From NCBI GenBank assembly GCA_019722365.1, contig JADFUC010001941.1:62001-126000 (forward strand): a DNA stretch of 64,000 nucleotides. Direction: 5' to 3'. Both the position numbers and the translations under genes were made by a program. Below are positions 44,834-54,341 of this stretch, piece by piece. The stretch comes from Lithospermum erythrorhizon. Taxonomy: Eukaryota > Streptophyta > Magnoliopsida > Boraginales > Boraginaceae. Under the pieces are notes generated by a model, which had not been told where the DNA came from, made no database searches, and was given only the letters and a program-made list of their open reading frames with translations. Position 1 is the first letter of the stretch, and the number at the start of each line of letters is the position of its first letter.

Positions 44834-44985
44834 AGGGCCGCGCGAACGCAGCCCCTCGACCACAAATTACTACGCAGGCCAACCATTTCGCTGACCTTAT
44901 AGCACTCCCTCCAAAGTGCAATGGAGGTCACCAACCTAGGTCATGGGCCTCATTGATCACCCATTCACCCCGTCCAGGTAAGTAT
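44834..44985 (-). ncRNA. U1 spliceosomal snRNA gene
   Basis: U1 RNA pairs with 5' splice sites in the spliceosome. On the minus strand the gene begins ATACTTACCTGGACGGGGT, containing the 5'-splice-site-recognition ACTTACCTG. Stem-loop I has the U1-70K-type GGGTGATCA loop. Stem-loop II carries the U1A-type CATTGCACTTTGGAGG. The Sm site is AATTTGTGG, followed by a GC-rich terminal hairpin around the TTCG-containing gctgcgttcgcgcggc. The length is about 152 nt, near the 156-165 nt of plant U1. The USE and TATA box lie upstream with polymerase II spacing. Downstream, 'caattcaacttcaa' is close to the plant snRNA 3'-end motif CA(N)AGTNNAA. The promoter and key elements are intact, so it may be expressed. 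The exact 3' end is uncertain by a few bases. Confidence 0.92.
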
Positions 44986-45008
44986 GTAATCCAATGCTCC
45001 ATGCCTCT

Positions 45009-45016
45009 TATTTATA
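45009..45016 (-). promoter_or_regulatory. TATA box of the U1 snRNA gene
   Basis: TATAAATA on the minus strand lies about 24-31 bases upstream of the U1 5' end. It is 34 bases from the USE, the spacing that in plants directs RNA polymerase II (the RNA polymerase III spacing is about ten bases shorter). Confidence 0.88.
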
Positions 45017-45050
45017 CAACTCTCATTGCTCTCCTACTCTTGTCCCCAAT

Positions 45051-45061
45051 CGATGTGGGAT
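45051..45061 (-). promoter_or_regulatory. Upstream sequence element (USE) of the U1 snRNA gene
   Basis: ATCCCACATCG on the minus strand matches the plant snRNA USE consensus RTCCCACATCG at every position. In plants the USE is the site bound by the SNAPc-type complex and is essential for snRNA transcription. Confidence 0.92.
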
Positions 45062-45261
45062 ACTACCTCAATCACATATTGTTCCATCAGGTGAATCAAG
45101 AAGCTTGAGTTTGGCGAAGGCTTAAAGAAAAACTCGCCTCACTACTGGCGCAGACATCCCACGATTTACCCTCAAGATCCCGAAAATGCCACGATTTACT
45201 CTGCTTCATCGTTTTTTAAGAAACTTGAACTACTTTTCATATTTTGTCCATCAAGCAAACA

Positions 45262-45660
45262 AGATGATCTACTGAATGTTCACAGAGAACCAAACTATAC
45301 AATGATTATTGATGATGGAATTAAACAGACGAGAAAAAGAGCATTGATGATGAAAGCAAAACATAGGACAAGAGCGATGATGATCTACTGAATGTTCACA
45401 GAGAACCAAACTTCTCTTTCTGTACCATTACTGATGGTAGAAGCAATTAAACAAGAAAAGAAAGCAACGATTTCCTTTCGTAGCATGATTAGTGGTGGAA
45501 GCAAACAAACGAGGAAAAGAGCGATGATGATCTACAAAACGTTCACAGAGGACCAAGCTTCTCTTTTGTACCATGATTGATGTTGGAAGCAAACAAACAA
45601 GAAAAAGAAAGATGGTGATATAAGAAAGGCCATAGAGAAACCAAGCTTCTCTTTCGGTAA
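45262..45660. repeat. Degenerate tandem repeat array
   Basis: About four to five imperfect units share 'gatgatctac(t/a)(g/a)aa', 'gttcacagag(a/g)accaa', 'cttctcttt' and 'ggaagcaaacaaac(g/a)ag'. Units are visible from 45,263, 45,379, 45,525 and 45,630, with variable spacing of about 100-145 bases. The block lies between the U1 promoter and the 3' end of apyrase. Overlapping open frames are by-products. Confidence 0.7.
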
Positions 45661-46180
45661 ATGTTGGTGAATATGAAGTCCGCTTTCTTGCTTTTCGACT
45701 TGAAAATTGTCAATGATTTAAGATCGATGTATCTACATCTAACGTTAAAATATACTGTCAGATGACCTACAATTGGTAGGTGATCTACACTCAAGGATGT
45801 CAAAACCAAAGCCAAAATGAGTAGTCTTGGAAGTGCTATTGTTCAGGAATAAAACAGGTTAGTAGAAAAAGACGGACAAGATGACAATGGTATTCTGTGG
45901 AAGATCATTTTATCATGATATTTAATATTGGCATCCTCTGATGGAGTCATACAAATTATGAATGTATAGATGTATATGAAATGTCATTATTTTTCTATAT
46001 ATCAAGCAACAAATCAATATTGGTTGAACTTTGCACTGCACCAAAATAATCTTCTGCAAAACTCTGGAGCAGAATTCCTCTGAAAATAGCTATACTAGTG
46101 AATTCCGCAACCGGCTGATTCATGACATCCTCATACAGCATTAGCCAAATACTTGCAAAATCTGATCATAAGATATTCAG
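45661..46180. other. 3' flank of the apyrase gene
   Basis: Non-coding DNA between the tandem repeat array and the apyrase stop codon. It presumably contains the apyrase 3' untranslated region. No distinct element is seen. Confidence 0.5.
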
Positions 46181-49100
46181 TTATGCTAAAGAAGAGGCAG
46201 CTTCAATAGCACTGCCTAAGGGCCAGGCTGCTTCAACTAGAGAATTTTGGTATTTAACTTTCTTCACCAGTGTAATCTCTTGCTGCGGGTCAAGCCCTGT
46301 TCGACATATACAGTGATTAAGATTTTCGTAAGCATCATCTTATGGGTTAACTACATGTTGTATATAATTATTATGCAACTATACTGGAGTAGCACACTTA
46401 CCGAATCCATCAACTAGCAAGGTGTACTGGTATGCAAGATCCATGCATAAATATGGTAAATTATCTTGCTCTACTCTAGGGAATATAGATTTGGCATCTT
46501 CAAGTCCAGATGAACAAGCACGTCTTGCTACATCTTTGTAATTAACTGGACGAACTTTAGCAACGTCTAGGCTTGGATCGACTATACCAGCCTATGTGAA
46601 GTTTTTACAGCATTGTGTTAGCAGAAAAGAAAGAACTTAATCCATTTGCATATCTTACAAGAGCTTGTGTCCTCAGTACGTACAAATAGATGGCGGAAGA
46701 ACGAGAGAAAATACCTCTGCAGCTCTGTCGAAGAAGAATGAAGCAACAAAAAGATTTTTCTGGCCATCCCCTCCACCACCATTCCATATCCCTCCAAATG
46801 TGCATTGCATGTGAGCACATGTTGATTCATTAAGTGTTAAGGCCTTTGTAGCAACAGACCTACATTTGTCCACGCTTGAACCAACTGGCAGAGCAGAGGC
46901 TTTGTAACTGGCGCCTCCATATTTATACGAACCTTTAAAAGAAAGAATAAATATGTTCAAATAATGAGATGGAAGTGAAATTTTGCAAAAGAAGCAAGCC
47001 AATTCAAATAATTTATGGATATCTAGCATTTTCCAGATTTATTAAATCCCTAGTAGTAATGATACACAATTACATCCTTGACTTATGATTAGTAGCAAAT
47101 GAGTAGAAAAGCTAATTTATATCACAAATGGCGTTCATACTGCTTCGATTGAGTCAGGAACTGAAGGAATAACTTGGACATACCATGATAACCAGCCAAG
47201 ACACATGGGTTGGCAGCTCCTTCAGTAACTTTCAAGATCTCAGCTCGAGCAGCTAGTAAGCCATAATGGAGGTAACTGCAAATAGGATACAGCAAAGTGG
47301 AGGACAAAATACATAAGTTTTCAGAAACATATGCTAAGATGTCAATTTGATGACATGAAGAATACACTATTCAGTATGAAACAATATATAAAGAAAGAAG
47401 CTCTGATTTTTTATTGATGTATTGATATAATACAACTTTTGAGAAGGAAGATAGCGAAACCTGTGAACATAGAGGTAATATTTTCTCCCTTTCAGATACA
47501 TTTCCTGAACATATGTATTCTCTCCATCTGTGACTTTAGGAGCTTTTGCAGCTTCTGATTCTGAGATGGCATAGGCCATCTGTACAGATCCACCTCCAAG
47601 GTCAACCACTCCAACAGTACTTGAATATTTCTTACCCAAATTCCCTAATAAATAATTGATTGTTACCTGCACATCAAATTATTAAAGTTATTCTCAGTAT
47701 ATTCTTATTTTGTGTCGCAATAATGACTTCAGAATTCAAAATGACTACTCAAGCAGGCAGACCTGCATTACAATAGAAGGCATATATTGTTTAGAATTTT
47801 AGATTAACTGTTCCATGTTTGACTACATTTAGTTTCAAAATCTTATTTTCTCGCCCTGCAAGATCATTTAGTTTTTTCTTGAACGAAAATGTTATCAAAT
47901 TTTGCTTTCTGTGTTCAAACTTCAAACTCAAGTTACCTTGATGTACATGGCTTACCACACTTCAAAAGACAAACTCAATTTACCTCGATATACATGAGTG
48001 AATGATGACAATATGATTAATAATACATACCCATTGGTAAGCACCTTCCTGATTTCCATCTAAAACTGACACCCAATCTTCCTTAGACTTGAGACCGCTC
48101 TTCTTCTTCAGGAAATCCCTCACCTTGTAAAAACAATTTAAAAAAAATGTATGAATAACATGATAGTTCAAAGAATATACATGCAAAATCTAATCCATTG
48201 ATATAATTAGTAGAGTTTACCGCTTGCAAAATCCTGTCAGATGCATCACCTTCTAGCTGCCTTAAACCCGCTGTGGCCTGTGTAAGACATTACAATCATG
48301 ACGGTAGATACACAAAAAAAAAAAACAAATAATTCTAATAATTATAGATACTTACACCAACTTTGACAGGTGTGTTGGGCCGCAACTCTTTAGGAACTAC
48401 AGCTTCCGCTTGAACTAGAAGTGACATTAGGGAATTTGCAGCAGCAAGAGGGTTACTAGCATATGCACTCAATCCCGGTTTTTTCTACAATACATTGAGA
48501 ACAAAACTTAAACTAAAACCTTCCAGAATAAATGTTGTTTACATAATTAATGTTAGCAAAACGTCATTGAATCCCTATATCTCATAACCAGCACTACTCA
48601 TCACTGGCATAAACGGCATTTCAAATAAGACAAATATAAACCTTTCACCATATACAGTGCTCCCTCTATTCCAAAACTATTGTCCAACTTGATTTTTTAT
48701 GGTCAAAAGTAACGAACTTTGAAATTCAAAATTATCATGTTAATAGTAAATCATAAAGTATGCTAAAAATACTATCATTTGATATATATTTCATCAAATA
48801 TTATACAACAAATTATAAATAACTGAGTTCCAAGATTCAAAAGTCAACTATCGAAAATCGAGAACTGGACAATCTTTTTTGGGTCGAATGTAGTAACATA
48901 GACAAATTACAAGTACCTGCACCAGAAGTTGACATAGGCAAAATATCAACTATGCTATTACACACATGATCCATTACTAAGATTGAAAAATTGATACACA
49001 GGCAGTTCTATATCTCAACCAACATCACCCATCACACCACAAAAACAACATTACAAATGATCAAAATATAAATTCTGCACCATATATAACAAACATCCAC

Positions 49101-50024
49101 TGAGTTTACTGTCCAACAAACTTTATGAAGTGAATGACACTCATAACGCTGAATCCAATCAAAATTATCACGTTACTAAAAATACTAATATATTCTTCAC
49201 CAAATATCATACAATGTATACATAAAAACAATTGAGTTCCAAATATTAAAAACCCAACCATCAAAATTCAAAACTGGACAATCCTTTTCGGACAAATGTA
49301 GTAACACAGACAAATCACATTGCTTTCATTTGAATCAAAATCATCATGTTAAACAGTAAACTACATTAACCATACTAGCATTTGATACCAAATATCATAC
49401 ACACTAAATAAAAACATCGAGTTCCAAATATTAAAAACCCAACAATCAAAATTCAAAACTGGACAATCGTTTTGGGACACAGGTAGTAACACAGGCAAAT
49501 CACATTAGTTTCGCTTGAATCAAAATTATCACGTTAAGATTAACTATATTAACAAAACTAGCATTTGATACATTTCACCAAATAGTAAAAACCATACATA
49601 AAAACATCAAAAACCCAACTATCAAAATCCAAAACTGGGCAATCGTTTTGGGACAAACCATAAGTACCTGCACAAAAAGCTCGAGATCATTTCCAATGGG
49701 GACAAGATCCAAGTTCCTATCAAAACAAAACACATGAACACGACTCCCTGAACTCCCCGCATCGAACACAACCGCATAAACATTCCCCTTCTTCTTATTA
49801 TTATTATTATTATTATCGTTCTTGGCGAAATCATGCGAGAATTTCCTAGCGTACGAGGCTGACGTGGCCTCGGACGATCTGGAAGGCGTGAAGACAAGAA
49901 TAAATGTGACAACCAACATGGGCACTGAGATCACAAGCAATACTCCTCTGTAACGTCGGATCTTGTCTGAAAATGATTCTTTATTCAACCCACCTGAACT
50001 ATAACGGTTTCGTTTTTTCTCCAT
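46181..50024 (-). CDS. APY: Apyrase / nucleoside-triphosphate diphosphatase, GDA1-CD39 family (9 coding exons, 485 aa)
   Basis: Apyrases hydrolyse NTPs and NDPs to NMPs in the Golgi lumen or outside the cell. Exons, 5' to 3' on the minus strand: 50024-49668, 48484-48356, 48277-48221, 48123-48031, 47666-47461, 47275-47184, 46932-46715, 46591-46402 and 46296-46181; they sum to 1458 nt. Residues about 26-46 form one membrane anchor (type II topology). Conserved regions: ACR1 DAGSSGSR at 88-95, ATAGLR at 163-168, GNQEGAYQW at 204-212 and DLGGGS at 234-239. Later come CVLAGYHG and CTFGGIW, then the C-terminal [16 protein letters not shown] before an Ala-rich end. An Asn run near residue 70 comes from an (ATT)n microsatellite. 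All junctions are GT-AG. Intron 1 is filled by tandem repeats. The layout matches plant APY1/APY2-type enzymes; the exact orthologue is not decided. Confidence 0.96.
48660..48893. mobile_element. Stowaway-like MITE in apyrase intron 1
   Basis: The left end ctccctctattccaaaactat and internal 'ttgattttttatggtcaaaag', 'aacgaactttgaa' and 'aaaagtcaactatcgaaaat' belong to the same family as the 38.5 kb element. The right end (tttgggtcgaatgtagtaac) is degraded. This copy seems to be the source of the tandem repeats that follow. Confidence 0.65.
48894..49667. repeat. MITE-derived tandem repeats in apyrase intron 1
   Basis: Units of roughly 180-200 bases end near 49,320, 49,500 and 49,660. They share 'tgaatcaaaat(c/t)atca(t/c)gtta', 'gagttccaaatattaaaaac', 'ccaac(c/a)atcaaaattcaaaac' and 'tggacaatc(c/g)ttt'. 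They are internally related to the MITE at 48,660. The last unit abuts exon 1. The end of the first unit contains a copy of the exon 1 end and donor (minus strand gcaggtacttgtaatttg at about 48,920-48,903, against gcaggtacttatggtttg at the real junction). Confidence 0.8.
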
Positions 50025-51549
50025 TTTTGGAATATGGGTTTTGCTTAAAGATCACAATGGAGTTGAGGAGTATTGAGATATTGTTATTTATTTTATCAAT
50101 ATGGCTGAATTTGGATTAAAAAAATTGAGATTCTTGAAATTAATAATTCAGCTTTTTGAGTGTGATTTGGGAAAATGTGGGATTGAGTATATGAGTAGGA
50201 AGAGTGAGATTGGGTGGAGTGATGAATGTGTTTTTGGATGGAGTTTGAGGATCTGAGGAAGAACTCAAGTGGAAAATTGAGGTTGGAAAAGAGTGGTAGT
50301 TAGTAAGAAAGATAGGGTCCGATCGAAAAAAAATTATCCTAAATCACACCGATAAATTTTATCTGATGAATACTCGATCCCTCAAGCTTTTCTGGCCCTG
50401 GGCTTTTATGTATTTCATGATTTTAAAAATTCGATATTTCATCATTTTTGGTATTTCGTCCAGATTTTATATTTCTATCCGTAATTTGGGTATTTTTTTC
50501 ATATAATCGAAACTTTGGGCTATTTATCTAGTTATCGATCCTGTCTATTCGGATATCTGACCAAAAATTATACTCAGGAACCGATAACCTTACCGGGCGA
50601 GTACTTTTTTTTGGGCCGAAGGTGGTTTCGCCTCTCCGACCCAATGACAACACTACACTAGCGTTTGTTAGCGCCGCCTTCGTAGAAAGTACTTTAATTG
50701 ACATTTTCATTTTTCAATTTAAGTTTTAGTTCAAGAGATATTAATGAATATTTTCAATTTTTAATTTGCATTTTCGTTTTTTGTACTATGGTTGATTAAA
50801 TATAACATAATCTTTCAATTATATAGCTACTAATCTGTAATCATTGAGGACATATTCGCTAATCACTTACCCGGGTTTGTTAAACCATAATTGAACAAAT
50901 TGTTTGCGTAATTCAAACAAGCATTAATCAAGTACTTTAACAAAATTCGCTTTAATTCGACGACGTTGATGTTTGATTTGCTATTATCGCCCAAATTCTA
51001 TTCTAATTGGCTCGTCAGCTACGCTAATTCCATTCTTCAAAGTTTGCAATAAAATTCGACTGACCGGTTTGGTGAAGGAAAACCCGAAACCTGCTTTTTT
51101 TAGTTGCAAAATCGTCCGGTTAACCGAAACCACGACCGGGTTTTTGGTTTTCTGACCGGCTCTGCCATTATCATGTACCATTAACAGATTTATTATGGCT
51201 AAATTTGGGACTATAGACAGCTCCAATTAATTCTATGGACTAACAAAATTACTAGATCATATGAAACCAATAACAATATCCAAATGCAATCAATTTAAGC
51301 ACTAAACACAACAAAATGAAGTTCAAATGTCCAAAGTACAAGAATAATAACAATAATAAGTTCAAATGTCCAAAATACAAGAAAATGATGAAATAAATCA
51401 ATACATCTACAAGACAACTCTCATCAAGCTTTCAATGTATAATTCACCTCTACAAAAATAAAATAGATATATTAGAGTTAAATATAAACATGTAAAAGAA
51501 AAAATACAACATGATTACAAGAATAATGATATAAACATATCATATGAAA
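50025..51549. other. Apyrase upstream region and intergenic DNA
   Basis: This region should hold the apyrase promoter and 5' untranslated region (minus strand); I could not single out a TATA box. No gene is seen. A short tandem duplication of 'agttcaaatgtccaaa(g/a)tacaag' lies at about 51,320-51,381. Confidence 0.5.
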
Positions 51550-52640
51550 TTTTCTCATACTTCTCAACATCTTCCATGGTAGTCTTCAAATCAATCAGCT
51601 ATCCTTCGCTTTTTAACCATCTTATAAGACAAATGCTACTTCGACCGTATTCGTTTCAAAGAACTTCTATAGTCATTCAAAAACTCTAATTTCTCAGGCT
51701 AAATGCTTGTTCAAGCAACAAATGAACCGGAATAGCTAAAACATCTCTAGCAATTTTGTAATAAAACAAGAAATCTTGTAGGACTTATTTTTCACCATTC
51801 TAGAATGTTGAAATCTCCAACCTTCTCACAGCGCTCACCTAAATATTTAACACCCACATTTGCTTTCGAAGGATTCCTCCACATCTAACTCCATTTGAAA
51901 TTTAGAATCCATCTCTTCCCAATTTGACGATCTTTCTTCATTGACAACATTAGAATTAGAATTCACATTGACTTCTTTGGATGCATATCGATCCATATAT
52001 TCTCGATACAATACTTCTAATTCCAATTTGATTGTGTCAACCATGAGTTTTACCCTCTCTATCGATCCTTCTATCAGCACGCTTCACCATATAACTTTGA
52101 AGCAAAACTGAGGTACTTAAACTTATATCTAGGACGAAAGACAACTCCTATAAGCACCGTGATTATTTTAACACTAGCATTAACTCCAATACTTGTCAAA
52201 TTCTAGCCTTTCATATCATACCCATCTTCTTCAAAACAAGATCATCACTACTTTGTAGCTTTTATTATTGTCACATCACAACAATTATTTCAAAAGAAAG
52301 CGAAGATGTGACAAAATTACAAACTAAACGTTAGCAGACAAACAAACCTATAAACTTGACAAATGCCACCTCTTTTACCCAATCATCATTGGGGAGGTCC
52401 ATCAAGAGGCAATAATTTTTCTTCAAAGTTTTTGAAGAACATAATAACTAGCATCCTCCCTCTCAACCTATTGAAAACTTTTGATACTTAACTCCTGTTT
52501 TGGGCTAATCAAGTATGTCGAATTCCATCGGTCTACATCAAGACAAACCCCTTACACTCAATTTTCCAAGTAAGTAAACACACATTTTTGAAACAATTTA
52601 CTCCTCTTTTCTTGGGAGATGACTCACAAACTTCATAGCA
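51550..52640 (-). mobile_element. Decayed hAT-family transposase
   Basis: Minus-strand segments in order resemble the catalytic and dimerisation parts of plant Ac-like hAT transposases. At about 52,570-52,390 are LDVDRWNSTYLI, KYQKFSIG and LPNDDW (family pattern LDvxTRWNSTYLM). At about 52,230-51,850 are KFDKYW-like residues, a corrupted DPRYK motif, and RVKLMVDTIKLELEVLYREY. At about 51,830-51,610 are GERCEKVGDFNILEW, VLLQ...DVLAIPVS-type residues in shifted frames, and NDYRSSLKR, the hAT C-terminal dimerisation region. Frameshifts and stops run throughout, and the BED zinc finger end and TIRs were not found. It is a non-functional fragment. Confidence 0.85.
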
Positions 52641-54098
52641 CATCTAATCTTCAAAATTGAAGTAGATTATTCTTTCAAACCTTCTTTAACAATTGTGCTA
52701 ATATGAGCACATTCAATATATATTTATTTTTTACAACCTCCTCCCTCCAATTACCTGTTTCAAGTATTAATTTAACTAATTAATTTTTATGTAATTTAAT
52801 TTTTTTTTACATAAATACTTAAATTCATGAAACTAACTCAATATATTTAGATTCTAAACACGATTTTAACATTACTTTAACATTATAAATATAAATTTGA
52901 TAAAAATATAAATATTCAATTTAACATTATTATCTTCAAAGATAAACAATAAAAAAATATAAATAACTAATAAAAATATTATAATTAATTAAAATTAAGA
53001 TAATAATTTGAAAATACAAAAATATTTCCATCAGCTATAGACCTGTGAGTAAAATTGAGTATTTATTATACACCTACTTCTTTAACGAGCGACACGACGC
53101 GCGCTTCAATTGCTTAACCGTAACACATCTCCACTGCTCGACGAGTAATACAGATTCTAATAATTACTCTTAACACAAATACTCTACAAATTAATTACTC
53201 AAACAAAACATATTAATTATGTAGTATAATAATTTAACTAATTAATATTTATAAAACCAAAAAAATGTTAACATAAGAAATTTACATAAATACTTAAATT
53301 CATAAAAACTAACTCAATATATAAGCATCTCTAAGTACTTAAATTCATAAAAACTAACTCAATATATAAGATTCTAAGTACTTAGCCATTTGAGTGCATA
53401 TGATTTGTCCTCGCTGTAATTTGGAGTGCATGTTTCGTACATTCAAGGTGTAAACGAGGAAAATCTTTCTCTTGAAACTGTGGAAAATATAACCCAAAGC
53501 TTATATACGTATCATATTACAGATGATATGACAAGTTCATAACCTCTTATCAGCAATACTTAGATTTCAAGTGATTGTTTGTCACATATGGAAAATTTAA
53601 ATGGGAGCTCTTTTGTTATACACTTTAAAGGACAAGTAACAATGTAATTAATCAATATTTCATGTGGTTCAAAATTTTATATATACTTATGGAAGGCATG
53701 TGATCTTTACACTCTAACAATGTATAACATTTCATTTTTTGTACTTTAGTATTAACAATTTACAATAATAGTATAATATATACCTTATCCCTCTCAACAG
53801 TACATGCATTAATTTATGTTTGGAAATTGGAACACTGGGGAATAGGGATGCAAATATATTTTAACTTCTAAGGTGGTGCAAACTCACCACCCTCATTCAA
53901 TTATTACCAATCATGTCCTACTTATATTGAGTTGCTTACTTGGAATATTTAGTAAGATAATAGACTACCATCATATGCATTAAGATATGAGTTACAAGCT
54001 ACACTCACATCATCATTGACAGATCTTAAATCATCAACATACAGGAACCTTAAAAACATTAAACCAATTTCAATGGAAGATTTGACATTATTAAAGGG
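52641..54098. other. AT-rich intergenic DNA downstream of the GLOX-like gene
   Basis: No gene. A 47-base segment containing 'acttaaattcataaaaactaac' and 'tcaatatataag' is tandemly repeated at about 53,290-53,370. A related copy (acttaaattcatgaaactaac) lies near 52,820, which suggests an old interspersed element. Confidence 0.5.
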
Positions 54099-54255
54099 GC
54101 AACTGGTATATTTTTGTCTAAATAACTTAGAACTTATAAGTGCATAATATACTATAGATTTTCTAATGAGAAGTTAGCAACTGGTATATTTTTGTCTAAA
54201 TAACTTAGAACTTATAAGTGCATAATATACTATAGATTTTTCTAATGAGAAGTTA
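54099..54255. repeat. Near-perfect 78 bp tandem duplication
   Basis: The sequence starting gcaactggtatatttttgtc at 54,099 recurs at 54,177. The two copies differ only by one T in the 'gattttctaatg' run. The near identity marks a recent event. It lies about 90 bases beyond the stop of the GLOX-like gene, possibly within its 3' untranslated or termination region. Confidence 0.95.
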
Positions 54256-54341
54256 TTGCACCTCTTGATCCTCTTAAACTCTCCCACACCATGCAACTTT
54301 CTATAAGATAACATAACTCACAAGTAGGACTCAAGAAAGAT

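Noticed and set aside
46605..47029. Three overlapping minus-strand frames in apyrase exon 7 and its flanks
   Set aside because: Only the frame giving CTFGGIW and FFFDRAAE continues across the splice sites; the others are shadows.
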